A stretch of 64,000 nucleotides of DNA, from the NCBI GenBank assembly GCA_963665005.2, contig CAXXTQ010000001.1, forward strand, positions 1,612,001 through 1,676,000. The letters run 5' to 3'. The first letter of the stretch is position 1. Every line of letters starts with the position of its first letter. The notes under the pieces are model-generated. The model was not told the origin of the DNA, made no database searches, and was given only the letters and a program-made list of their open reading frames with translations. Positions 17,210 to 25,500 of the stretch are shown one piece after another. Source of the stretch: G963665005 sp963665005 (GTDB taxonomy: Bacteria > Bacillota > Clostridia > Christensenellales > SZUA-584). The translations under genes and the position numbers were made by a program.

Positions 17210-17515
17210 TTAAAAACCCAATTTTTCGATTTCTTCCTCGACTTCCTGCGCGCCTTCCTGATAAAACTTTTCTTCATCAGGCGCTAATTCTTTCAGAAGG
17301 CGGAGGAACTCTCCAGCATGGACTCTTTCTTCATCCGCAATATCTTTGAGAACTTCAATAGCCAATTTATTATCGGTAGATTCCGCAAGCTGCATATACA
17401 GCTGTATCGCTTCATATTCAGCCGCTATCATAAACCTTATCGATCTAATCAATTCAGCCTCGGAAATTTTCTGGCCTTTTGAAAGCCCCGAAAACGGTTG
17501 TCCAAAATCCGGCAT
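17210..17515 (-). CDS. Ferritin-like diiron protein (rubrerythrin/EncFtn-type)
   Basis: This is a 101-residue helical protein. The ligand-bearing helices are MIAAEYEAIQLYMQLAE and DIADEERVHAGEFLRLL, giving the E...ExxH pattern of short ferritin-like proteins related to encapsulin-loaded ferritins. The C-terminus is a run of Glu residues. Such proteins bind iron and may detoxify iron or peroxide; whether this one is cargo is unknown, since no encapsulin shell gene is in the window. I chose the ATG at 17515 (MPDFGQPFSG), which follows GAGGTG; a start at 17545 would encode the binding site itself. Confidence 0.85.
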   Translation of the reverse strand: MPDFGQPFSGLSKGQKISEAELIRSIRFMIAAEYEAIQLYMQLAESTDNKLAIEVLKDIADEERVHAGEFLRLLKELAPDEEKFYQEGAQEVEEEIEKLGF

Positions 17516-17597
17516 TTTTTTCACCTCGCTTCTATTTTTATACAATTATTATAAAATAATGCGCCCGTTTTATCAAGGAAAGAGCAAAATCTAATAT

Positions 17598-17702
17598 CTG
17601 GAGCACGCATTCACGATAGCGGCGATTGAACAACGGGCTTTCTATAAACAGGGGTATATTGATTGTGTGGATTTGTTGCAGGAATTGGGTATTCTGCGTT
17701 AA
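17598..17702 (+). pseudogene. C-terminal fragment of a phage/ICE-type hypothetical gene
   Basis: After an in-frame stop the frame reads EHAFTIAAIEQRAFYKQGYI and ends LLQELGILR before the stop at 17700-17702. It resembles the conserved C-terminus of small helical proteins common in clostridial mobile elements (DUF6809-like, tentative). No start codon or upstream part remains, so I call it a remnant. Confidence 0.45.
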
Positions 17703-17777
17703 ACGTACATTCTGTCTTTTGGCAGTTGTGCATGGGGGAAGTGGTGTAAATCTTAGTCCGATGGGCACCGCTTCCTT

Positions 17778-17957
17778 TTACTGTTTGAGGCCGTCATGCA
17801 TCTTGTGAACACCACGCCTTACGACTTCCGCTCTTGATACTTCCATCTTTTCACTGCATTCATTTAGCTTATCAGAAGTATTTTTATCAAAGCGTATTTT
17901 TATGGTGATGTTTTTTGGATTGTCTGTCGGGCGGCCTAGTTTTTTCTTTGCGCCCAA
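17778..17957 (-). CDS. Ribbon-helix-helix DNA-binding protein
   Basis: This is a 59-residue protein on the minus strand. It starts with TTG at 17957 after AAGGAGG and reads MGAKKKLGRPTDNPKNITIK at the N-terminus; IKIRFDKNTSDKL then gives the DNA-contacting beta strand, and SRAEVVRRGVHKM the second helix. This is the arc/CopG-type RHH fold typical of plasmid, ICE and phage control proteins. An inverted repeat lies just upstream (17974-18011) and could be its operator. It sits with other mobile-element debris and no clear partner such as a toxin is adjacent. Confidence 0.75.
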   Translation of the reverse strand: MGAKKKLGRPTDNPKNITIKIRFDKNTSDKLNECSEKMEVSRAEVVRRGVHKMHDGLKQ

Positions 17958-17973
17958 ATGTCCACCTCCTTTA

Positions 17974-18011
17974 TGCAGGTCGCTAATTACATATTAACTT
18001 ATAGACCTGCA
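17974..18011. promoter_or_regulatory. Inverted repeat upstream of the RHH gene, possible operator
   Basis: TGCAGGTC (17974-17981) and GACCTGCA (18004-18011) are exact reverse complements 22 bases apart, just upstream of the RHH ribosome binding site. The position suits autoregulation; there is no direct evidence. Confidence 0.4.
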
Positions 18012-18046
18012 AAAATCAAGAGTATTATGAAGAGTTTTGAGAAATA

Positions 18047-18073
18047 GTAGGGGCGTCCAAAGGACGTCCCTAC
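18047..18073. repeat. REP-like hairpin upstream of the RAYT transposase
   Basis: GTAGGGGCGTCC and GGACGTCCCTAC form 12-bp arms (one G/T wobble) around AAA. GTAGGGGCG...CCCTAC is the usual look of REP/BIME hairpins mobilised by RAYT transposases. Confidence 0.7.
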
Positions 18074-18153
18074 AAACGTTAATAGTGAAAGAGTATTTAG
18101 TTGTTTAATTAAAATATGGTATAATTGTATTAAATTACAGCATGGAGGCGATA

Positions 18154-18636
18154 TTGGAATATCCCAAACGCAAACGCGTACGCCTGAAAGAATTTGATTA
18201 TTCACAAGACGGGGCATATTTTATAACAATATGTACCAGATTCAGACAGCCTATTTTGTGGGACGCACGGGCGGCCTGCAGTCGTCCGCGATTTTCTCAA
18301 ATTGGAATAATTTCTAACAATGAAATCAACCGCATTTCTGATATATACGAAAACGTTACGATTGATAACCACGTCATAATGCCTAACCATATCCATATGA
18401 TAATCGTGCTGCAAGGAGATAGGCATACAAAGGCCCCTGCGATATCTCGTATTATTCAACAGTTTAAAGGAAAAATCACGAAACAAACTGGACACCCAAT
18501 CTGGCAAAAATCCTTTTATGAGCATATTATTCGTAATGAAGAAGATTATCTTGAGATTTGTAATTATATTGATAACAATCCAATCAAGTGGGAGTTAGAT
18601 TGTTATTATGATATCGATGATAATAAAAAAGCATAG
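18154..18636 (+). CDS. REP-associated tyrosine transposase (RAYT, Y1_Tnp)
   Basis: This is a 160-residue HUH single-strand transposase. PKRKRVRLKEFDYS opens the protein, GAYFITICTRF follows, PNHIHMIIVL carries the HUH metal site and WQKSFYEHIIRNEEDYLEIC carries the catalytic tyrosine helix, ending with YIDNNPIKW. RAYTs are domesticated IS200/IS605 relatives that act on REP hairpins. I prefer the TTG at 18154, five bases after GGAGG (18144-18148); an ATG at 18142 has no binding site. A REP-like hairpin precedes the gene and a terminator follows. The protein looks intact. Confidence 0.85.
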   Translation: MEYPKRKRVRLKEFDYSQDGAYFITICTRFRQPILWDARAACSRPRFSQIGIISNNEINRISDIYENVTIDNHVIMPNHIHMIIVLQGDRHTKAPAISRIIQQFKGKITKQTGHPIWQKSFYEHIIRNEEDYLEICNYIDNNPIKWELDCYYDIDDNKKA

Positions 18637-18656
18637 AAAATGGTCTCTATGCTTTT
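18624..18656. terminator. Bidirectional terminator (RAYT / end of arg operon)
   Basis: AAAAAAGCATAGA pairs with TCTATGCTTTTTC around AAATGGTC. The A and T runs on either side make it usable for the RAYT on the plus strand and the arginine operon arriving on the minus strand. Confidence 0.75.
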
Positions 18657-18705
18657 TCACATAATATAAACTGATACGCGATGTTTGTCCGTATGTTCAA
18701 GCAAA

Positions 18706-19224
18706 TTACCTTTTACCCACAATACTCTCATAGTCAAACAGCTCGTCCATTTCGACAAGCTCATTTACCATAAACGCACGAATATATTCTTTGTCACGGG
18801 TTATAGAATGTATATAATATCCGTTTTTAAGGTAAAACGCGACAGAGCTTCGCATCTTGCTCGCCGTGTGCAGAGTTATAGCGCGCACGCCGAGTTTTTC
18901 GCATTCCTGCCGCACCTTTTCTAAAAGCAGGCCGCCAATGCCGATAGACTGCGCGTCCGGGTCGACAGCAAGCCTCGATAGGTATGCTATGCCATCGCCC
19001 AGCACCTCGAAACGTACCGCGCCCATAGTGCGCCCGTCAACTTCGCACAGATAAACATGCTTGTCTTTTATATCGCCGAGTATCTGCTCGTCCGTCTCAA
19101 AAAGCGCTTCTACATGGTCCTGTTTGCGTATTTCCTTGGCGTAAAGCGAAAATGCTTTACGGGTTATGCGCTTTATTTCAGATACATCATTATCCGCAGC
19201 TTTTTTAAAAACTATACTTTCCAT
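18706..19224 (-). CDS. GNAT-family N-acetyltransferase, last gene of the arg operon
   Basis: This is a 172-residue acetyl-CoA-dependent acyltransferase. The core LSRLAVDPDAQSIGIGGLLL contains the acetyl-CoA pyrophosphate loop (Q-S-I-G-I-G), and VAFYLKNGYY is the usual late GNAT motif. It starts four bases before the end of argF's spacer (argF stop 19229-19231), so it is transcribed with argCBD-carB-argF. The substrate is unknown. Because the acetylated arginine route needs N-acetylglutamate and neither argJ nor argA is in the operon, a short N-acetylglutamate synthase is one possibility, but a general GNAT is equally possible. Confidence 0.8.
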   Translation of the reverse strand: MESIVFKKAADNDVSEIKRITRKAFSLYAKEIRKQDHVEALFETDEQILGDIKDKHVYLCEVDGRTMGAVRFEVLGDGIAYLSRLAVDPDAQSIGIGGLLLEKVRQECEKLGVRAITLHTASKMRSSVAFYLKNGYYIHSITRDKEYIRAFMVNELVEMDELFDYESIVGKR

Positions 19225-19228
19225 GGCT

Positions 19229-20191
19229 TTATCCTTCGTCCTTCATAAGAAGAGCCATAACAGCTTTTTGAGCATGAAGCCGATTTTCCGCTTCATCAAA
19301 AATCACGCTTTGCTTACCGTCTATAACGTCCGCCGCAACTTCTTCGCCGCGGTGTGCGGGCAGGCAGTGCAGGAAAATAGCGTTGTCCTGCGCCAGAGAC
19401 ATAAGCTTTGTGTTTACCTGGTAAGGGCCGAGGTGCTTATATTTTTCATCGGCGTCGCCTTCTTGTCCCATGCTCGCCCAAACATCGGTATAAACAGCCG
19501 TCGCTCCGCTAACCGCTTCGTCTGCATCGTTTGTGATTATAATTTTGCTTCCGCTTTGCTCAGCAGCCGATTTAGCGAGAGCTACGATATGCTCATTTGG
19601 CTCAAACCCTTTGGGGCAGCCGACCGATATATCGAGCCCGAGCTTTGCGCAGCCCATAAGCAGAGAGTTAGCAATGTTGTTTCCATCACCAATATATGCA
19701 AGTTTTCCGTCAAAATCGCCGAAGTTCTCATAATAAGTCATTAGATCGGCGAGTATCTGGCAGGGGTGGAGCAGGTCAGTAAGCCCGTTTATCACCGGTA
19801 TGCTGCCGTATTTGGCGAGGTCGTCAACATCGCTCTGCGCGAATGTGCGTATCATTATACCGTCCACCATGCGCGACAGCACTTTCGCCGTGTCGGATAT
19901 AGGCTCTCCGCGCCCTAATTGTATATCGCTGCTTGATAGAAACTGCCCTATGCCGCCGAGCTGGTATATGCCCGCCTCGAAAGAAACGCGCGTGCGCGTA
20001 GAGCTTTTGGTAAATATCATAGCAAGCACTTTTCCGGCAAGCAGGGGAGGGCGAACGCCCGCTTTCATCTGTTTTTTTAAATTCAGGGCAAGGCTTAATA
20101 CCTGCAGTATTTCGTCAGTCGAATAATCTGACAGCCGAAGCATATGCTTCTGTGAAAATTTCTCTTTTGGTTTATAGTTCAATAAATCCAT
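19229..20191 (-). CDS. argF: Ornithine carbamoyltransferase
   Basis: This 320-residue enzyme forms citrulline from ornithine and carbamoyl phosphate. The signatures are KSSTRTRVSFE (carbamoyl phosphate site, S-T-R-T-R), DGIMIRTFAQ, LLHPCQILAD, a helix with YIGDGNNIANS, and HCLPAHRGEEV (ornithine/catalytic cysteine). The length and motif order are normal. It follows carB by 14 bases in the leftward operon, so its carbamoyl phosphate comes from the adjacent gene product. AAGGAG precedes the ATG at 20191. Confidence 0.97.
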   Translation of the reverse strand: MDLLNYKPKEKFSQKHMLRLSDYSTDEILQVLSLALNLKKQMKAGVRPPLLAGKVLAMIFTKSSTRTRVSFEAGIYQLGGIGQFLSSSDIQLGRGEPISDTAKVLSRMVDGIMIRTFAQSDVDDLAKYGSIPVINGLTDLLHPCQILADLMTYYENFGDFDGKLAYIGDGNNIANSLLMGCAKLGLDISVGCPKGFEPNEHIVALAKSAAEQSGSKIIITNDADEAVSGATAVYTDVWASMGQEGDADEKYKHLGPYQVNTKLMSLAQDNAIFLHCLPAHRGEEVAADVIDGKQSVIFDEAENRLHAQKAVMALLMKDEG

Positions 20192-20205
20192 AAAGGTGTT
20201 CTCCT

Positions 20206-23200
20206 TTAATAATTTAAATATTCATTCAACGGAATATTATGTTCCTCGATATCTCCCGAAGTCATCACCAAAAGCAGAGCCTTTAGCGTATCCATTGATG
20301 TTATGCAAGGCACGTTGAATTCCATTGTCGTGCGGCGAAGCACAAACCCGAGCCTGTCGGGCTGTTTGCCTCGTGTCGGCGTGTTTATCACCATAGAGAC
20401 TTTGCCGTCTTTAAGCGCTTTTATCACATCTTTTTTAGACACAAGAACGCATTCTATGCCGTGAGCCGAAAAATATTCGTATGTACCGTCTGTGCCCGCG
20501 ATGCTAAAGCCTATGTCTATCATCTCTTTTGCGAACCCCAAAGCCTCTTCTTTATCTCTGTCTGTTATAGAGAAAAGAACAGGCAGGTCTATACGCGGCG
20601 GCTTTACTCCCGAAGCGACAAAAGCTTTTTTCAGCGCCGCGAGATACGTCGTATCCGTGCCCATGACTTCGCCTGTAGATTTCATCTCAGGGCCGAGAAA
20701 AATATCTACGGTGGTCATCTTTGAGAACGAGAATACGGGCGCTTTTACAGTAACAAGTCCGCTTTCACGGAAAAGCCCGGTGCTGTATCCTAAAGATTTA
20801 AGCGTGCTGCCCATCATTATGCGTGTCGCCGCGCCGACCATGGGAACGCCCGTTACTTTGGAAAGTATGGGCACAGTACGGCTCGCCCTTGGGTTAACCT
20901 CGAGAACGTATACATCGCCCGCTTCATCCACTATAAACTGTATATTGAAAAGCCCTATTATGCCAAGCTCAATGCCTATCTTTATTGCAGAATCCACTAT
21001 CGTCTGCTTTATCTTATCGCTTATTGTCTGCGTCGGGTAAACCGCGAAACTGTCTCCCGAATGCACGCCTGCGCGCTCAATATGTTCCATTACGCCGACT
21101 ATAAGAGTATCGGTTCCGTCGCATATACCGTCGACTTCGACCTCTTTGCCCATAAGGTATTTGTCGATAAGAACAGGATGTTTTGGAGATACGTCAACGG
21201 CGTAGCGCATATATTCCTCAAGCTCTTTTTTATTATACACTATCTCCATCGCCCGGCCGCCGAGAACATAAGAAGGGCGCACAAGCACGGGGTATCCTAT
21301 TTTATCCGCTATTACTTTTGCGTCTTTGAGCGAAAACGCAGTAGCGCCCGCAGGTACGGGTATGCCGAGCTTTTCGAGCGCAGTGATAAACTTGTCTCTG
21401 TCTTCCGCTCTGTCTATTCCTTCTACCGGCGTTCCGAGTATGGTTACACCTTCGTCCTCGAGCGGCGCGGCAAGGTTTATAGCCGTCTGTCCGCCGAACT
21501 GTACTATAACGCCTTCCGGCTTTTCGCGGTCTATGATATCGAGAACGCATTCTTTTGTCAGCGGCTCAAAATACAGCTTATCCGAAGTATCAAAATCGGT
21601 AGACACAGTCTCGGGGTTAGAGTTTATTATTATAGACTCGATACCCATTTTCTCGAGCGCCATCACAGAATGTACAGAGCAGTAATCAAACTCTATTCCC
21701 TGTCCTATGCGAATAGGCCCTGAGCCTAGAACTATAACTTTTTTGCGGCCGCTGTCTCTTACTTCATCGCAGCTGTCGTAGCACGAATAATAGTACGGTG
21801 TTTTTGCCTCGAACTCTCCTGCGCATGTATCGACCATCTTATATGTCGGCCTAAGGTTTATTGCCGTGCGCATATCTTTTATCCTGTGCTCATCCGTACC
21901 CAATAGGTTTGCGATATAACTGTCGCCGAAACCGTATTTCTTACATCTTTTTAGCAGCTCTGTCGGCAGAGTATCTACAGTATATGTTTTTACCTCTTCG
22001 GAAAGAGTAACTATATTTTTCAGCTTATTTATAAAAAACCTGTCTATCTGCGTACGGTTGAATATATCGTCTACCGTATATCCGCGCTCAAGCGCCTCGG
22101 ATACTACAAATATCCTCTCGTCGTCGGGGTTTTTGAGCGAGTTTTCGAGTTCTTCATCCGTCCATGCAGCAATCGTTTTCATGCCGAGCTGGTAATCGAG
22201 CTTTATATCAAGGCTGTCTATCGCTTTTAGCAGCGATTCTTCAAAGTTTCGCCCTATCGCCATGACTTCGCCCGTAGCTTTCATCTGTGTGCCGAGCGTA
22301 CGTGTAGCAGTTACAAATTTATCGAAAGGCCACCGGGGTACTTTTGTAACAACGTAATCGAGCGTCGGCTCAAAGCACGCGCATGTCTCGCCCGTGATAG
22401 GGTTTGTTATTTCGTCGAGCCCGAAACCGACGGCGATCTTCGCGGCAGCCCGCGCTATTGGGTAGCCTGTCGCTTTGCTGGCAAGAGCGGAAGAACGACT
22501 TACTCGCGGGTTTACTTCTATTACGACGTATTCATAGCTGTAAGGGTCCAGCGCAAACTGTATGTTGCAGCCGCCCTTTATCTTCAGCGCGCGTATTATC
22601 TTTATGGACGCGCTTCTAAGCATCTGGTATTCTTTGTCGGCGAGTGTCTGCGACGGCGCGACAACTATGCTGTCGCCCGTATGTATGCCGACGGGGTCAA
22701 TGTTTTCCATGTTACAGACGACTATACAGTTATCGTTTGCGTCGCGCATTACCTCATATTCTATTTCTTTGAAACCTGCGACGCTCTGCTCAAGCAGCAC
22801 TTGGTTTATCATGGAAAAACTAATGCCTTTTGCCGTAATCTCTATAAGCTCGTCCATATCGACTGCGATACCGCCGCCCGTGCCGCCTAGAGTGTATGCA
22901 GGGCGCACAATTATTGGAAAGCCCGTTTCTTCCGCGAAAGCCGCCGCTTCGTCCAGCGTGCTCGCGATACAGCTTTTGGCTATCTTTTCGCCTATGCTTT
23001 CCATGGTTTTTTTAAATAGCTCTCTGTCTTCGGCAAGCTGTATGGATTCGAGTGACGTTCCAAGAAGCTCTATATCAAGCTCTGCAAGGATACCGCTCTG
23101 CGAAAGCTCTACCGCCATGTTAAGCCCCGTCTGGCCGCCGAGAGTCGCGATGATTCCCTGCGGACGCTCAGCACAAAGTATTTTGGTTATAGTCTCGAGC

Positions 23201-23409
23201 GTTATAGGCTCTATGTAAACTTTGTCGGCCATCTCTTCGTCCGTCATTATAGTGGCGGGGTTAGAGTTTATAAGCACGACCTCATAGCCTTCCTCTGAAA
23301 GCGCCTTACAGGCCTGAGTGCCCGAATAATCAAACTCTGCCGCCTGTCCTATTACGATAGGCCCCGAGCCGATAACCATTATTTTTTTTAAGTCATCCCT
23401 CTTTGGCAT
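20206..23409 (-). CDS. carB: Carbamoyl-phosphate synthase large subunit
   Basis: This is a 1067-residue protein with the full duplicated ATP-grasp organisation. The first half begins IMVIGSGPIVIGQAAEFDYS, and GGTGGGIAVD and EVNPRVSRSSALASKATGYP follow. The second half repeats IVLGSGPIRIGQGIEFDYC-like sequence (VIVLGSGPIRIGQ), GGRAMEIV and EVNPRASRTVP. The C-terminal ~130 residues are an MGS-like allosteric domain. It makes carbamoyl phosphate from bicarbonate, ammonia and ATP. The glutaminase subunit carA normally precedes carB but is absent here; 22 bases separate it from argD. Either carA lies elsewhere or the enzyme uses free ammonia. AAGGAG precedes the ATG. Confidence 0.97.
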   Translation of the reverse strand: MPKRDDLKKIMVIGSGPIVIGQAAEFDYSGTQACKALSEEGYEVVLINSNPATIMTDEEMADKVYIEPITLETITKILCAERPQGIIATLGGQTGLNMAVELSQSGILAELDIELLGTSLESIQLAEDRELFKKTMESIGEKIAKSCIASTLDEAAAFAEETGFPIIVRPAYTLGGTGGGIAVDMDELIEITAKGISFSMINQVLLEQSVAGFKEIEYEVMRDANDNCIVVCNMENIDPVGIHTGDSIVVAPSQTLADKEYQMLRSASIKIIRALKIKGGCNIQFALDPYSYEYVVIEVNPRVSRSSALASKATGYPIARAAAKIAVGFGLDEITNPITGETCACFEPTLDYVVTKVPRWPFDKFVTATRTLGTQMKATGEVMAIGRNFEESLLKAIDSLDIKLDYQLGMKTIAAWTDEELENSLKNPDDERIFVVSEALERGYTVDDIFNRTQIDRFFINKLKNIVTLSEEVKTYTVDTLPTELLKRCKKYGFGDSYIANLLGTDEHRIKDMRTAINLRPTYKMVDTCAGEFEAKTPYYYSCYDSCDEVRDSGRKKVIVLGSGPIRIGQGIEFDYCSVHSVMALEKMGIESIIINSNPETVSTDFDTSDKLYFEPLTKECVLDIIDREKPEGVIVQFGGQTAINLAAPLEDEGVTILGTPVEGIDRAEDRDKFITALEKLGIPVPAGATAFSLKDAKVIADKIGYPVLVRPSYVLGGRAMEIVYNKKELEEYMRYAVDVSPKHPVLIDKYLMGKEVEVDGICDGTDTLIVGVMEHIERAGVHSGDSFAVYPTQTISDKIKQTIVDSAIKIGIELGIIGLFNIQFIVDEAGDVYVLEVNPRASRTVPILSKVTGVPMVGAATRIMMGSTLKSLGYSTGLFRESGLVTVKAPVFSFSKMTTVDIFLGPEMKSTGEVMGTDTTYLAALKKAFVASGVKPPRIDLPVLFSITDRDKEEALGFAKEMIDIGFSIAGTDGTYEYFSAHGIECVLVSKKDVIKALKDGKVSMVINTPTRGKQPDRLGFVLRRTTMEFNVPCITSMDTLKALLLVMTSGDIEEHNIPLNEYLNY

Positions 23410-23431
23410 TATGTCTCCTTATATATCTGTG

Positions 23432-24619
23432 TTAAAGAACTTCACTCAATGCGGTTAACAGGCTGTCGATGTGAGACTCCTGTATTGTATACGGGGGCAG
23501 AAAACGCAGCACGTTTTTGCCTGCTGTTGCCGTAACAAAACCTTTTTTCAAAAGCGTTTTCTGCATATCTTTTGCCGATACCGTCTCGGCTAAGTCAAGC
23601 CCAAGCATAAGCCCTTTTCCGCGCACCTGTTTTATGCATGGTTTCTCTTGTTTCAGCGCATACAGCCTGTCAATAAAATATTGCCCGGTGTTATAAACAT
23701 GAGAGAGTATATTTGTATTGACGAGCTTATTTGTAACATAGTAAGCCGCGGCGCATGCCAGATAATTACCGCCGAAAGTAGAACCATGGTCTCCAACGCA
23801 GAGAGCCTCGGCGGCTTTTCCGTGCGCCAGAAACGCTCCGACAGGGAAACCTGAGCCGAGTGATTTAGCAAGTATCACGACGTCCGGTTTTGCGCCGAGC
23901 GCGGGGGAGGCGAGAAGTTCGCCGGTGCGTCCCATGCCCGTCTGTATCTCGTCGGCGATCATAAGCGCGCCGTGTTTGTCACACGCGGCTCTTACCGCCT
24001 GATAGAACTCTGAAGTCATGGGGATTATTCCGCCTTCGCCTATTATAGGCTCTATAATAACAGCCGCCGTTTTTGCGCTTACCGCTTTTTCTATCGCAGC
24101 GATATCGTTTGGCGGAGTGTAAGAAAACACTCTCATTAACGGTTGATACGCTTCATGAAATTTCTCCTGGCCTGTCGCAGCAAGCGTAGCTAAAGTCCTG
24201 CCGTGGAAACTCGTTTTTAAAGTTACAATCTCCGTCCTCGGGCTGCCGCATTTATAATGATATTTTTTTGCGAGTTTTATAGCGCCTTCGACTGCTTCGG
24301 CACCGCTGTTTGTGAAAAATACTTTGTCGTATCCGGAGGCGTCGCAAAGAAGCTTAGCTAGCTTTGCCTGTGTTTCGGCGTAAAAATAATTCGATGTATG
24401 CATAAGAGAATCTATCGTGCTTTTAAGCGCTTGCTTATACCCTTCGTCTGAATACCCGAGACAGCACACGGCAATACCCGACAGAAAATCTGTGTATTTT
24501 TTTCCGTCTGTGTCTATCAAGTATACATCTTCTCCTGATTCAAAGCATACGGGAAGGCGTTTGCCGAAAACGTGCATATAATACTGTTCATCAAGTTTTG
24601 CTATTTGTTCTAAATTCAT
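23432..24619 (-). CDS. argD: Acetylornithine aminotransferase
   Basis: This 395-residue class III PLP aminotransferase converts N-acetylglutamate semialdehyde to N-acetylornithine. Visible features are FTNSGAEAVEGAIKLAKKY (PLP phosphate loop), SFHGRTLATLAATGQ, the aspartate in MIADEIQTGMGRTG, the Schiff-base lysine in VVILAKSLGSGFPVGAF and GSTFGGNYLACAAA. Its position between argB and carB supports argD over other aminotransferases. It starts 16 bases after the argB stop with a good binding site (AGGAGAAA). Confidence 0.95.
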   Translation of the reverse strand: MNLEQIAKLDEQYYMHVFGKRLPVCFESGEDVYLIDTDGKKYTDFLSGIAVCCLGYSDEGYKQALKSTIDSLMHTSNYFYAETQAKLAKLLCDASGYDKVFFTNSGAEAVEGAIKLAKKYHYKCGSPRTEIVTLKTSFHGRTLATLAATGQEKFHEAYQPLMRVFSYTPPNDIAAIEKAVSAKTAAVIIEPIIGEGGIIPMTSEFYQAVRAACDKHGALMIADEIQTGMGRTGELLASPALGAKPDVVILAKSLGSGFPVGAFLAHGKAAEALCVGDHGSTFGGNYLACAAAYYVTNKLVNTNILSHVYNTGQYFIDRLYALKQEKPCIKQVRGKGLMLGLDLAETVSAKDMQKTLLKKGFVTATAGKNVLRFLPPYTIQESHIDSLLTALSEVL

Positions 24620-24635
24620 AATTTTTCTCCTGTTC

Positions 24636-25499
24636 TTATTCTCTTACCATGGTTCCAATGCCCGTGTCTGTGAATATCTCTAAAAGTATGGGGTGGGGGA
24701 TCGTACCGTTTAATATGTGCGTTCGCGCGACGCCGCTTTTTATAGCTTTTATGCACCCTTGAACTTTGGGAAGCATGCCGCCCGATATTGCGCCGCTTTT
24801 TATATAATCGTAAATCTCGTCTATCGTAATTTCGTATATAAGCGTATCGGCGTTTTCTGGGTCGCTTCTTATACCGTCTATGTCCGTCAAAAACATGAGT
24901 TTCTCGGCGCCGAGAGCTGCGGCAATTTCGCCCGCGACGGTATCTGCGTTTATATTATAGCTTTCCCCGTTTTTGCCGGCGCCTATGGGCGCGATAACGG
25001 GAATATACTCGTCTTTGGCGAGCAGGTTTAAAAGAGTAGTATTGATGCCGGTAACGGTGCCCACATTTCCCAGGTCATAACCGTCTTCGGGAATCATCTT
25101 TTCCGCCTGTATCAGGTTGGCGTCTTTTCCGCAAAGCCCGATGGCTTTAGAGCCGGCAACGTTTATCTGTGACACTATATCCTTGTTTATTTTGCCTGTA
25201 AGCACCATCTGTACAACGTCCATAGTATCGCCGTCCGTTACCCTAAGGCCGTTATGAAACTTAGATTCTATGTCGAACTTTTTCAGCATTTTGTTTATAT
25301 CGCCGCCTCCGCCGTGAACGACTATGGGGTTAACGCCGCCGTATTTTAAAAGCGTGATGTCCTGCATTATTTTTTCGGAAAGCTCGCTTGAAAGCATTGC
25401 CGCGCCGCCGTATTTTATAACAACGGTTTTTCCCGAAAGCCTTTGTATATACGGCAGAGCTTCAATGAGTATTCCCGCTTTTTCAAAATATTTATCCAT
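24636..25499 (-). CDS. argB: Acetylglutamate kinase
   Basis: This 287-residue amino-acid kinase phosphorylates N-acetylglutamate. The phosphate-binding TVVIKYGGAAM near the N-terminus, VVHGGGGDINKML, FHNGLRVTDGDTM and the C-terminal GGMLPKVQGCIKAI are all present. The N-terminal helix preceding the first strand (about residues 1-20, KAGILIEALPYIQRL) is typical of arginine-feedback-inhibited hexameric enzymes, so this step is probably arginine-sensitive. The ATG lies one base from the argC stop, where argJ would be expected in a Bacillus-type operon. Confidence 0.95.
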   Translation of the reverse strand: MDKYFEKAGILIEALPYIQRLSGKTVVIKYGGAAMLSSELSEKIMQDITLLKYGGVNPIVVHGGGGDINKMLKKFDIESKFHNGLRVTDGDTMDVVQMVLTGKINKDIVSQINVAGSKAIGLCGKDANLIQAEKMIPEDGYDLGNVGTVTGINTTLLNLLAKDEYIPVIAPIGAGKNGESYNINADTVAGEIAAALGAEKLMFLTDIDGIRSDPENADTLIYEITIDEIYDYIKSGAISGGMLPKVQGCIKAIKSGVARTHILNGTIPHPILLEIFTDTGIGTMVRE

Positions 25500-25500
25500 T

